13,676 bases of DNA, taken from the NCBI GenBank assembly GCA_946480295.1, contig CAMLIT010000116.1:1-13676 (forward strand), written 5' to 3'. Under the pieces are notes generated by a model that saw only the letters and a list, made by a program, of their open reading frames with translations, made no database searches and had not been told where the DNA came from. A program made the translations under genes and the position numbers. This stretch comes from an uncultured Gemmatimonadota bacterium (GTDB lineage Bacteria > Gemmatimonadota > Gemmatimonadetes > Gemmatimonadales > Gemmatimonadaceae). Position 1 is the stretch's first letter, and each line of letters starts with the position of its first letter. Below, in pieces: positions 1 to 7,117 of the stretch.

Positions 1-55
1 GGAGAGCGCTGCAATCGCACTGCAGAGGTCAGGGGTTCGATTCCCCTCAGCTCCA
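1..55 (+). tRNA. tRNA-Ala(CGC), 3' part, cut by window start
   Basis: The window opens inside a tRNA. The end of the D arm is visible, then an anticodon stem of five pairs (CTGCA/TGCAG, 9-13 with 21-25) around the loop ATCGCAC. This puts anticodon CGC at 16-18, which reads the Ala codon GCG. The T arm is 31-47 with a five-pair stem and TTCGATT loop. The 3' acceptor strand CAGCTCC (48-54) is followed by discriminator A55. CCA is not encoded. Roughly the first 18 to 20 bases lie outside the window, so the acceptor pairing cannot be checked. Confidence 0.9.
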
Positions 56-57
56 TG

Positions 58-73
58 CGCGGCGCACGCCGCG
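58..73 (+). other. Short hairpin just 3' of tRNA-Ala
   Basis: Seven-base complementary arms CGCGGCG (58-64) and CGCCGCG (67-73) are separated by CA, so in practice a five-pair stem with a six-base loop. It starts two bases after the tRNA and has no T-tract. It may mark the 3' trailer for processing or pause transcription. Its role is inferred. Confidence 0.35.
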
Positions 74-194
74 ACGGATCGGGTGGCACAGAACTGGCTT
101 TTCGGACTGATGCCCGCCGCTGTTCGGTAGGACGGAGAGTTCCAATGACAGCGCGCGTGGCAGCTCCGGAGCCACTGCCGGAAGGAAGGATGAG

Positions 195-229
195 CGCCGT
201 GGATCAGCGATCCGCGGCGTTTTCTTTTT
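195..229 (+). terminator. Rho-independent terminator, rightward
   Basis: An 11-pair stem (195-205 with 209-219, one G-T wobble) with a three-base AGC loop is followed by TTTTCTTTTT (220-229). This is a textbook intrinsic terminator for rightward transcription. It lies about 140 bases beyond the tRNA-Ala 3' end, with no credible coding region between. It therefore ends either a long tRNA trailer or a separate small transcript. The convergent lipoprotein gene ends inside it: its stop codon is at 204-206. Read leftward there is no T-tract. Confidence 0.85.
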
Positions 230-1589
230 GCCCCGTGCCGCTGCTGGCGAGCAGCCCCCGCGCGTCCGCGTCCAGCGCGAGGAACGCCTCGCGGAGGAAG
301 ATCGCCTCCTCCCGCTCCGAGCGGTCGGAGAAGTCGCCCACCGCGTGCGCCCCGAGGCTGCCGATGAAGCGCATGATCGCGCTCTCCTCGACCGAGAGGT
401 GCGAGTAGCGCGTGAGCAGCGTCTGCCCCCCGTCCGCGTCACGCACGTCGAGCCGGAAGATCGCCCCCACCCCCTGGAACGGTCGCCGGAGCGGCGCGCG
501 CAGCAGCCGCTCCGTCGCCAACGGCAGGTCCCACTGCGGCTCGCGCCGCGCGACCATCGTCCACGCCCGCTCGTGCGCGGCGTGCGTGACGTAGAAGTCC
601 ATGTCCAGGTCGTGCATCCCGATCGTGAACATCCTCACCTTGAGCGCGAGGTCCACCTTCAGGTGCAGCGTGTCCGGCATCGGCCGCGCCGCCCCCGTGA
701 GTGGCACCAGGTGCCCGTGCAGCTCGCGGAAGCGGAGCGTCGTCAGGCCGTCCAGCGCGGCGAGCTCGAACCAGGGCGCGCCGCCGGCGTCGGTGAGGGT
801 GAAGCGATAACGCGTCGGCAGCAGGTACTTCGACAGGTACTGCGCGAACGCCGGGAAGCGGTCGCGGAGCTGCTGTGGGTGCGCGGTGAAGCCGACGCTG
901 AGGATCGTGCTCCCGTCGCCGAGCCGCGTCGGGCGCAGCGAGTCCACCGAGAAGAGCTGCCCGAGCACCGACGCCGTGTGCGGGAAGGCGGCGCGGTAGT
1001 CCGCGCGCAGCTCACGCTCGCTCCCTCCGTCCGCCGTCGCGAAGAGCGCGTCGAAGATGTCGCCGACATCGTTCGCCGTGAGCTCGCCGACGCCGAATTC
1101 GACCGTCGTGTCCCACGTGTAGACCTTCCCATCGGTCCTCGTGAGGGTGATCGCGTGGCGGCTGTCCCCCGCGTGCTGAGGCAGCGGCACCGTCGGGAGG
1201 GCGTCCAGATGATAGTGCCCGTCCGCCAGGTCGCCGCGGATGAGGAGCGTGCGGCTGGCCGCGCTCGGCGCGCCCGTCCAGACGGCCGTGTCGTCGAAGA
1301 CACGGGAGGGGACGAACGCCGAGCGCGCGAGCTTCTCGCGGGCGACGTCGTACTTCCGGTTGCGGACGACGTCGGTGAAGCGGTCGGCGAAGGCGGTGAA
1401 GAGCGCGTCGGCGTGGGCGCGCGCGGAGATCGTGGTCGATCCGAAGGCGCGGACGGCGTTGCTGCACGAGGCGAGGCCGAGCACGCCGGCCAGGGCGACG
1501 ACGGTGGCGGGCGCGGCGAGAGCGAGCCGGGAGCGGCTGCGTAAGGTGAAGCGGGCGCGGCGTTTTGGTGCGCTGGAGCGCGAGGGCAT
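204..1589 (-). CDS. Uncharacterised exported lipoprotein, 461 aa
   Basis: I do not recognise a named family. The N-terminus is a lipoprotein signal peptide: a basic region (residues 1-21), a hydrophobic stretch (about 22-40) and a lipobox LASC with Cys42, so the mature protein should be lipid-anchored in the envelope. The mature part is mixed alpha/beta and soluble-looking, with no further membrane helix. It contains aromatic-rich strands around residues 240-330 and a region rich in Arg, Glu and Ala near the C-terminus. The ATG at 1589 gives the complete signal peptide and has no Shine-Dalgarno. A possible leftward promoter is at 1640-1668. The last residues are encoded by the stem of the opposite-strand terminator, so the original stop may have lain a little upstream. 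The gene stands alone between two tRNA genes. Confidence 0.85.
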   Translation of the reverse strand: MPSRSSAPKRRARFTLRSRSRLALAAPATVVALAGVLGLASCSNAVRAFGSTTISARAHADALFTAFADRFTDVVRNRKYDVAREKLARSAFVPSRVFDDTAVWTGAPSAASRTLLIRGDLADGHYHLDALPTVPLPQHAGDSRHAITLTRTDGKVYTWDTTVEFGVGELTANDVGDIFDALFATADGGSERELRADYRAAFPHTASVLGQLFSVDSLRPTRLGDGSTILSVGFTAHPQQLRDRFPAFAQYLSKYLLPTRYRFTLTDAGGAPWFELAALDGLTTLRFRELHGHLVPLTGAARPMPDTLHLKVDLALKVRMFTIGMHDLDMDFYVTHAAHERAWTMVARREPQWDLPLATERLLRAPLRRPFQGVGAIFRLDVRDADGGQTLLTRYSHLSVEESAIMRFIGSLGAHAVGDFSDRSEREEAIFLREAFLALDADARGLLASSGTGQKENAADR

Positions 1590-1615
1590 CCCGGGTCTGT
1601 CGAGGCTGCGAGGGG

Positions 1616-1644
1616 TTGATCGGCCTGTGATAGGCCGCTATTTT
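1616..1644 (+). promoter_or_regulatory. Candidate sigma70-type promoter for tRNA-Gln
   Basis: TTGATC (1616-1621) and TATTTT (1639-1644) are separated by exactly 17 bases, each matching four of six consensus positions. Predicted transcription would start near 1651, about 40 bases before the tRNA, just ahead of a strong leader hairpin. The spacer contains a small dyad, GGCCT/AGGCC (1622-1636). This is a motif match only, but it lies in one of the few AT-richer spots nearby. Confidence 0.5.
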
Positions 1645-1668
1645 ACGAGGGTTCCACGGACCCGGTAA
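1640..1668 (-). promoter_or_regulatory. Candidate leftward promoter for the 461-aa lipoprotein
   Basis: On the minus strand, TAAAAT (plus positions 1640-1645) matches five of six -10 positions. A weak -35 TTACCG (1663-1668) lies 17 bases upstream. Predicted start would be about 45 bases before the ATG at 1589. It shares its -10 bases with the rightward promoter candidate, so the two could compete. Confidence 0.35.
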
Positions 1669-1680
1669 CGGGTTCGTGGA
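1653..1680 (+). other. Leader hairpin upstream of tRNA-Gln
   Basis: Twelve-pair stem (1653-1664 with 1669-1680, one G-T wobble) with loop GTAA, ending nine bases before the tRNA-Gln 5' end. No T-tract follows in either direction, so it is not an obvious terminator. In the predicted tRNA transcript it would be nearly the whole leader. It could guide 5' processing or stabilise the precursor. Confidence 0.6.
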
Positions 1681-1689
1681 CGGAGCCAT

Positions 1690-1762
1690 TGCCCCTTGGT
1701 GTAACTGGCAACACGTCTGACTCTGGATCAGAAGAGTCCTGGTTCGAGCCCAGGAGGGGCAA
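1690..1762 (+). tRNA. tRNA-Gln(CTG)
   Basis: A complete 73-base cloverleaf. Acceptor TGCCCCT (1690-1696) pairs with AGGGGCA (1755-1761), and the discriminator is A1762. The anticodon stem TCTGA/TCAGA encloses loop CTCTGGA, giving anticodon CTG, which reads the Gln codon CAG. The T arm has stem CCTGG/CCAGG with loop TTCGAGC. CCA is not encoded. A strong terminator hairpin begins 13 bases downstream. Confidence 0.95.
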
Positions 1763-1775
1763 CTCGATAAAGCTA

Positions 1776-1807
1776 ACGCCCTGCATCACTTCGGTGGTGC
1801 GGGGCGT
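1776..1807 (+). terminator. Terminator hairpin after tRNA-Gln
   Basis: A fully paired 14-bp stem (1776-1789 with 1794-1807, two G-T wobbles) is capped by a TTCG tetraloop, an extra-stable combination. The downstream tract is only weakly T-rich (CGTGCTTTCC). Its place directly after the tRNA and before the next promoter supports a terminator role. Confidence 0.75.
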
Positions 1808-1847
1808 CGTGCTTTCCGCTCCGGCGGCCTTCCGCGACTCGGGACGC

Positions 1848-1876
1848 TTGCCGCTGCTGTCGGCACGGGGTACGAT
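1848..1876 (+). promoter_or_regulatory. Candidate promoter for the amidohydrolase
   Basis: TTGCCG (1848-1853) and TACGAT (1871-1876) lie 17 bases apart, each matching four of six consensus positions. Transcription would start near 1883, giving a leader of about 20 bases before the ATG at 1903. The site lies between the tRNA terminator and the gene, where a promoter is needed. Confidence 0.45.
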
Positions 1877-1902
1877 CCTCTCGACCCCATCCCCGTCTGG
1901 CA

Positions 1903-3672
1903 ATGATGCGCATCTCACCGGCCCGCCCTTCGGCGCTGGCCTGGATTCTCCTCGCCCTCCTGTCGCCCGCCCTCGCCTCCGCCCAGGCGAGCTCGCGCCC
2001 CGCCGACCTCGTCCTCCGCGACGGCCGGATCGTCACGGTGGACCCGGCCCACCCCGAGGCGCGCGCCCTCGCCGCTCGCGACGGCCGGATCGTCGCCGTC
2101 GGCAGCGACGCCGAGGTCGCTCCGCTCGTCGGGCCGCGCACGCGAGTCATCGACCTGCACGGCGCGCTGGCGGTGCCGGGCTTCATCGAGTCCCACGGGC
2201 ACTTCATGGGGCTCGGCCAGTCGCTGATGGAGCTGGATCTCACGAAGGCGCACGCGTGGAGCGATATCGTCGCCATGGTCCGCAAGGCGGCCGCGGCGGC
2301 GAAGCCGGGCGAGTGGATCGTCGGCCGCGGGTGGCACCAGGAGAAGTGGGACCGGCCGCCGCGGCCGGCGATCCAGGGGCTGCCGTACAACACGACGCTG
2401 AGCGCGGCGTCGCCGCGCAACCCGGTGTACCTCGAGCATGCGAGCGGGCACGGCGCGATCGTCAACGCGCTCGCCATGAAGCTCGCGGGGATCGGCCCGA
2501 ACACGCCGAACCCGCCGGGTGGCCTGATCGTGCGCGACGCGCACGGGGTGGCGATCGGCGCGCTGCAGGACGCGGCGGTGGAGCTGGTGACGCGCATCAT
2601 GGATCGGGCGGACGCGCAGCGCTCGCCCGCGGAGCGCGAAGCGCGCGCCGAGCGGCAGGTGGAGCTCGCGGCGCGCGACGCGATCCGGAAGGGCATCACG
2701 AGCTTTCAGGACCAGGGGGAGTCGTTCGAGACGCTGGCGCTCTTCCGGAAGATGGCGGGGGAGGGGAAGCTGCCGATCCGCCTCTACGCGATGGTGGGAA
2801 GCGGCGACCTCGCGGAGCTGGCGGCGCAGCTCCCGAGGTTCCGCACGATCGACGCGAGCGACGCGCACCTGACGATCCGCGCGATCGGCGAGATCACCTC
2901 CGACGGCGCGCTCGGCACGCACACCGCGTGGTTCACGAAGCCGTACGACGACGCGCCGGGGACGACGGGCCTCAACGTCACGCCGATGGCGAAGATCCGC
3001 GCGATCGCGGAGCTCGCCGGCAAGGACGGCTACCAGATCACGGTGCACGCGATCGGCGACCGCGCCAACCACGAGGTGCTCGACCTCATCGACTCGCTGG
3101 AGAGGGCGCATCCGGACGCGCGGGATCTGCGCTGGCGCATCGAGCACGCGCAGCACCTGCTCCCGACGGACATCCCGCGCTTCGCGCGACTCGGCGTGAT
3201 CGCGTCGATGCAGGGGATCCACGCGTGCTCCGACGGGCCGTACGTCGTCAAGCGCCTCGGTGAGGAGCGGGCCAGGGAGGGGGCGTACGTCTGGCAGTCG
3301 CTGCTGAAGTCGGGGGCGACGATCGCCAACGGCACGGACGTGCCGGTGGAGGACGAGGACCCGATCCCGAACTACGCGTGCTCGGTGACGCGCCGGCTGA
3401 AGGACGGCAGCACCTTCTTCCCCGGCCAGGCGATGACGCGCGAGCAGGCGCTGCGCTCGTACACGCGCGACGCGGCCTACGCGGCGTTCGAGGAGGACGA
3501 GAAGGGCACGTTGACGCCGGGCAAGCTGGCGGACATCACGGTGCTTTCGCGCGACATCCTCACGGTGCCGGCGGACAGCATCCCGGGCACGCGGGTGCTG
3601 TACACGATCATCGGTGGCAAGGTGGTGTACGCGGCTACCGCGAACACGGCCTCCTCGCAGCGAGCTCGCTGA
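1903..3672 (+). CDS. Exported metal-dependent amidohydrolase (amidohydrolase 3 / YtcJ-like)
   Basis: This 589-aa enzyme probably hydrolyses an amide or related C-N bond; the substrate cannot be told from sequence. A signal peptide (residues 1 to about 28, ending ALASAQA) sends it out of the cytoplasm. The N-terminal beta-sandwich strands (RDGRIV at 39-44 and 59-64) are typical of the family. The metal-site motif SHGH gives His98 and His100. Further expected ligands are His382 (TVHAIGD), His415 (IEHAQ) and Asp479 (GTDVP). The C-terminus has the usual GTLTPGKLADITVL closing strand (535-548). Where many relatives carry the metal-bridging Lys (VKIFADG-type), this protein appears to read GEITSDG, with Glu330. 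Length is normal for the family. Start is ATG-ATG at 1903/1906 with no Shine-Dalgarno. It stands alone and is convergent with the STAS-like gene. Confidence 0.92.
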   Translation: MMRISPARPSALAWILLALLSPALASAQASSRPADLVLRDGRIVTVDPAHPEARALAARDGRIVAVGSDAEVAPLVGPRTRVIDLHGALAVPGFIESHGHFMGLGQSLMELDLTKAHAWSDIVAMVRKAAAAAKPGEWIVGRGWHQEKWDRPPRPAIQGLPYNTTLSAASPRNPVYLEHASGHGAIVNALAMKLAGIGPNTPNPPGGLIVRDAHGVAIGALQDAAVELVTRIMDRADAQRSPAEREARAERQVELAARDAIRKGITSFQDQGESFETLALFRKMAGEGKLPIRLYAMVGSGDLAELAAQLPRFRTIDASDAHLTIRAIGEITSDGALGTHTAWFTKPYDDAPGTTGLNVTPMAKIRAIAELAGKDGYQITVHAIGDRANHEVLDLIDSLERAHPDARDLRWRIEHAQHLLPTDIPRFARLGVIASMQGIHACSDGPYVVKRLGEERAREGAYVWQSLLKSGATIANGTDVPVEDEDPIPNYACSVTRRLKDGSTFFPGQAMTREQALRSYTRDAAYAAFEEDEKGTLTPGKLADITVLSRDILTVPADSIPGTRVLYTIIGGKVVYAATANTASSQRAR

Positions 3673-3735
3673 TCGGCGGCATCGCTTCCGTGCAGGGCTC
3701 GCCGAACGGCGTCCGTCCGATGTAGCCGTGGGGCG

Positions 3736-4116
3736 TCAGCTCGACGCGCCAGGTGGTACCCCGAGCCAGCGTTCCGCCTCTTCGACGTCGGTGAAGATCT
3801 CCACCGGGCGCCCCATGAGTTGCGCGTAGGCGACGAACAGGCGCGCCAGCCCCCACGGCTGTCTCGGCGGCGGCAGGATCGCCAGGCGAGCGTTCCGCGC
3901 GACCACGGGTCGCTCCGCCAGCTCTCGAATGAGCCTCAGGCGTCGGTCGATCGCCGTGACGCCGCGAAAGTCGACGAGCGTCGCATAGCTGGCGTCGAAC
4001 GCGGGATCGGCGGCGCCGCGCGCGCGCGCCTCGGCCAGCTCGGACATGCTGAGCACACCGTGGCCGCGCAGCAGCATCAGGCGGCGACTCGGATCGACCT
4101 CGTAGGATATCGGCAT
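3736..4116 (-). CDS. STAS/SpoIIAA-like small protein, 126 aa (paralogue of the 8893 gene)
   Basis: Small soluble protein with no signal peptide. The N-terminus ISYEVDPSRRLMLLRGHG resembles the first strands of SpoIIAA-like/STAS folds. The strand TLVDFRGVTAID (about 46-57) sits where anti-anti-sigma proteins carry their phosphorylated DSSG loop. Here the following residues are RRLR, so the usual phospho-serine is absent. It ends with AERWLGVPPGASS. It aligns end to end with the product at 8893 (shared YxVDxxRRL near the start and AERWL near the end). It starts 25 bases after the stop of the hybrid kinase in the same direction, so the two are probably co-transcribed. The ATG at 4116 matches the paralogue's N-terminus; there is no Shine-Dalgarno. 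The fold is inferred and the function unknown. Confidence 0.82.
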   Translation of the reverse strand: MPISYEVDPSRRLMLLRGHGVLSMSELAEARARGAADPAFDASYATLVDFRGVTAIDRRLRLIRELAERPVVARNARLAILPPPRQPWGLARLFVAYAQLMGRPVEIFTDVEEAERWLGVPPGASS

Positions 4117-4141
4117 CGAGAGAGCGGCGGGAGAGCGCGCT

Positions 4142-6874
4142 TCAGCGCATCCCGTCCGCCCGTGCGTCGAGCACCTGCCGCACCGCGTCCGCGAGGCGCG
4201 CACGGGAGAACGGCTTCTGGAGAAACGCCGTTCCGGGCTGCATGAGACCTCGACGGAGGATCTCGTCGTCGGTGTAGCCGGACATGAACAGCACACGCAG
4301 GCCGGGGCGGACGCTGGAGAGCTCCTGCACCAGGTCCCGGCCACTCAGCCCGGGCATGACGATGTCGGTGAGCACGAGGTCGATGCGCTCCTCCGGCCAG
4401 GCGGCGAAGCGAACGGCTTCCGCGCCGTCCGCCGCCTCACGCACCGTGTAGCCCTGCGTCTGCAACAGCCGCCGGACGACGGCTCGTACCCTCGGATCGT
4501 CCTCCACGAGCAGGATGATCTCGTTGCCGCGTGGCGCGGTCGCCGACTCGGCCGACGCGCCGGATCCCGTGACGGCATCCTCGAGCTGCGGCAGGAGCAC
4601 GGTGAATCGGCTGCCCTCTCCAGGCGCGCTGTCCGCGTACACGGAGCCGCCGCTCTGCTGCACGATGCCATACACGGTCGCCAACCCGAGTCCCGTTCCC
4701 TGGCCTGGCAGCTTCGTCGTGAAGAACGGCTCGAAGATGCGGGAGAGCACGGCGGGTTCCATGCCCACCCCCGTGTCCTCGACCACCAGGGCGGCGTATC
4801 GTCCCGCCGAGAGCCCCTCGTGCGACATCGCTTCGATCGCATCCACGACCCTGGGTTCGGTCCTGAGTCGAAGCGTTCCGCCCGCGGGCATGGCGTCGCG
4901 GGCGTTCACGGCCAGGTTCATCAGCACCTGCTCGAGCTGCCCGGGATCCGCGTGGATGTCACCGACGGCGGGCGAGAGTTGCGTCTCCAGGCGGATGTCC
5001 TCGCCGATCACGCGGTGCAGCATCGTCGCGAGCGACGATACGACCCCGTTGAGTCCGAGCCGTCGCGGCTGGAGGACCTGCTGGCGGCTGAAGGCGAGGA
5101 GTTGGCGCGTGAGCGCCGTGGCGCGATCGGACGCGTTGCCGATCTCGACGAGATCGGCGTGCGCCGGCGAGTCATCCGCGAGCTCCTCGGCGAGAAAGCC
5201 CGTGTAGCTCTTGATCACCATCAGCAGGTTGTTGAAGTCGTGCGCGACGCCGCCGGCGAGCCGGCCCACCGCCTCCATCTTCTGGGCCTGCCGAAGCTGG
5301 CGCTCGAGCTCTCGCTGCGCCGTCAGGTCCTTGGCGATGCCGAAGACGCCGACCACCTGCCCGCCGACCATGATCGGCATGCTCGTCACCGAGACCTGCA
5401 CGACGTCCCCGGACTTCCGGCGCATGCGCGGCTCCACGTGGGTCGCCGCGCCGCCGAGGTTGGCGCGGAACGCGGCGCCGACGCGCTCGAGGTCGTCGGG
5501 ATGCACGAGCGGCTCGAACGACCGCCCGATCAACTCCTCCCGCTCGTACCCGGAGATCGACAGGCAGGCATCGTTCGCGCTCGTGTAGCGGCCCTCCGTG
5601 TCGAGGGAGAACACGGCATCGGGATTCCGATCGAAGAGCGAGCGGTAGCGCTGTTCGCTCGCCTCGAGTCGCTCGGCCGAACGACGCAGCTCGGTGACGT
5701 CGACGACGATGCCGTCCGAGCCGATGCCGCCATCCGGCAGGCGCTTGTCACGCGCGACGATATGGACGATTCGCTCCTCCCCCGACGGCAGCACCACGCG
5801 CCCTTCCCAGCGGAACGAGCCGACGGCGTCGGCGGTCGCGCGGGCGTACGCGGCGAAGTCCTCGCGCTCCTCGGGGGGGAGCAGGTTGAGGAGCACGTTC
5901 GAGTCCTGCAGCACGGCGTCCGGCTCGATCCCGAACAGGGCCCGGATGCCGTCGCTCACGAAGGTGTAACCCTTCGTGCCGTCGGGGCGGTAGACGAACT
6001 GGTAGACGATGCCGGGGACGTTCGCGGCCACGTGCGCATAACGAGCCTCGCTCTCGCGAAGTGCATCCTCGGCCTGCTTGCGATCGGTGATGTTCTCGAT
6101 CACCGCCACCAGTCGCACTCCCGTGCCGTCCGCGCCCGGGACGATGGTCGCCGTCGTGCGCCCCCAGACGGTCCGGCCGCCCTTCGTGACGTACCGCTTC
6201 TCCGTGATCTCCGAGCGGACCGCGCCCGTGAGCAGCCCCGTGAGGATCTGCCGCTGCAGCGCCTGGTCATCCGGGTGGACGACGTCCCACGCCGAGTGCT
6301 CGCGGAGCTCCGCCTCGGTGTAGCCGAGCATCTGGCAGAAGGCCGGGTTGACCTGGAGGAAGCGGCCGCTCGCATCCGCGAGCACGAACCCGACGGCGGC
6401 GTGATCGTGAAGGGTGCGGAAGAGCCGCTCGCGCTGCGACAGCGCCTGCTCGGCCGCCTTGCGCTTCGAGATGTCCTGGAACTGCGCGACGAGGTAGAGG
6501 GGCGCGCCGCCGGAGTCGCGAACGGCCGACGCGCTCATGTCCACCCACACGGGCGCTCCGCCCCGCCGGAGCAGCCGCTTCTCGAGGCGGACCCTGGTGC
6601 ACTCGCCCGTTGCGACCTGCCGCAGGAGCTCCAGGTTCCGCGGCAGGTCGTCGGGATGGGTGAGCGATTCGACCGTCTGGCGGGTGAGCTCGGCCTCGCC
6701 GTAGTCGAGCATCTCGCAGAGCGCCCTGTTGGCGCGCAGCCAGCGTCCATCGCGCAGGTCCTTGACCGCCATGCCGATGGCCGCGTCCTCGAACGCCGCG
6801 CTGAACATCCCTTCGCTGATTCGCAGCGCCTCTTCCGGGCCGCGCCGCGCGGCCAACTCGCTGATCTCCATCAT
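4142..6874 (-). CDS. Hybrid sensor histidine kinase: PAS x4, HisKA, HATPase, receiver
   Basis: A 910-aa cytoplasmic sensor kinase; no signal peptide or membrane helix is visible. Four PAS-type domains lie at about residues 20-137, 150-266, 276-396 and 405-520, each with the PAS/PAC pattern (HPDD motifs; DISKRK, NITDRK, DVTELR endings). The dimerisation/H-box is [11 protein letters not shown], with phospho-acceptor His545. The ATPase has an N-box [11 protein letters not shown] (653-663), G1 EDTGVGM, an F-box EPFFTTK and G2 [15 protein letters not shown]. The C-terminal receiver (about 785-900) has acidic residues 791-793, phospho-acceptor Asp837 (LTDIVMPG), Ser865 and Lys887, so all key residues are intact. 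It should autophosphorylate and pass phosphate to its own receiver. Start is ATG-ATG at 6874/6871, with AGGAG about 12 bases upstream. It is followed by the STAS-like gene and is divergent from a ZU5-like lipoprotein. Confidence 0.95.
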   Translation of the reverse strand: MMEISELAARRGPEEALRISEGMFSAAFEDAAIGMAVKDLRDGRWLRANRALCEMLDYGEAELTRQTVESLTHPDDLPRNLELLRQVATGECTRVRLEKRLLRRGGAPVWVDMSASAVRDSGGAPLYLVAQFQDISKRKAAEQALSQRERLFRTLHDHAAVGFVLADASGRFLQVNPAFCQMLGYTEAELREHSAWDVVHPDDQALQRQILTGLLTGAVRSEITEKRYVTKGGRTVWGRTTATIVPGADGTGVRLVAVIENITDRKQAEDALRESEARYAHVAANVPGIVYQFVYRPDGTKGYTFVSDGIRALFGIEPDAVLQDSNVLLNLLPPEEREDFAAYARATADAVGSFRWEGRVVLPSGEERIVHIVARDKRLPDGGIGSDGIVVDVTELRRSAERLEASEQRYRSLFDRNPDAVFSLDTEGRYTSANDACLSISGYEREELIGRSFEPLVHPDDLERVGAAFRANLGGAATHVEPRMRRKSGDVVQVSVTSMPIMVGGQVVGVFGIAKDLTAQRELERQLRQAQKMEAVGRLAGGVAHDFNNLLMVIKSYTGFLAEELADDSPAHADLVEIGNASDRATALTRQLLAFSRQQVLQPRRLGLNGVVSSLATMLHRVIGEDIRLETQLSPAVGDIHADPGQLEQVLMNLAVNARDAMPAGGTLRLRTEPRVVDAIEAMSHEGLSAGRYAALVVEDTGVGMEPAVLSRIFEPFFTTKLPGQGTGLGLATVYGIVQQSGGSVYADSAPGEGSRFTVLLPQLEDAVTGSGASAESATAPRGNEIILLVEDDPRVRAVVRRLLQTQGYTVREAADGAEAVRFAAWPEERIDLVLTDIVMPGLSGRDLVQELSSVRPGLRVLFMSGYTDDEILRRGLMQPGTAFLQKPFSRARLADAVRQVLDARADGMR

Positions 6875-6957
6875 CCGTCAGGGACGCTCCTGGTAGCCAA
6901 ACGACGACGACTGCTGACGATACGCGCAACAGCCGGCGTCTCCTCGCGTCCGTTGAG

Positions 6958-6969
6958 GCCTCGTGAGGC
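6958..6969. promoter_or_regulatory. Small dyad in the divergent kinase/lipoprotein intergenic region
   Basis: GCCTC-GT-GAGGC, embedded in a longer GAGGCCTCGTGAGGC. It lies within the 243-bp gap between the kinase (leftward) and the ZU5-like lipoprotein (rightward). I see no convincing -10/-35 pair for either gene here; TTGAAC at 7002 lacks a good partner. The dyad could be an operator but is short. Confidence 0.25.
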
Positions 6970-7117
6970 TTCAGTGCCGGCGAACTCGGCCGATACTCTC
7001 CTTGAACACCGATTCATTCGAGAGATTCCTCCCGGCGCGATGTCCCCGCGAGCAGCTCGGCGTAGCTGCGTGGCGGGGCCGCATGTCGCGCCGCCAAACC
7101 GTGCAACCCGCGAACAG

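Noticed and set aside
228..1544. Long open frame on the plus strand opposite the 461-aa lipoprotein
   Set aside because: Arg/Glu/Val-rich antisense frame produced by high GC; the minus strand has a signal peptide and natural protein composition.
1690..1902. tRNA-Gln as a possible integration site
   Set aside because: No integrase, no duplicated tRNA 3' end and no island-like change in composition is seen downstream.
2017..2094. Exact 18-bp direct repeat (2017-2034 and 2077-2094) in the amidohydrolase
   Set aside because: Both copies encode RDGRIV in two N-terminal beta strands where this family normally has similar sequence; no sign of a mobile or regulatory repeat.
3700..3711. CGCCG-AA-CGGCG as terminator between the convergent amidohydrolase and STAS-like genes
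   Set aside because: A two-base loop cannot form, so only about three stable pairs remain, and there is no T-tract.
4820..7117. Open frame running in phase upstream of the ZU5-like lipoprotein
   Set aside because: It is antisense to the hybrid kinase and low in natural composition; the lipoprotein signal peptide begins at 7118.
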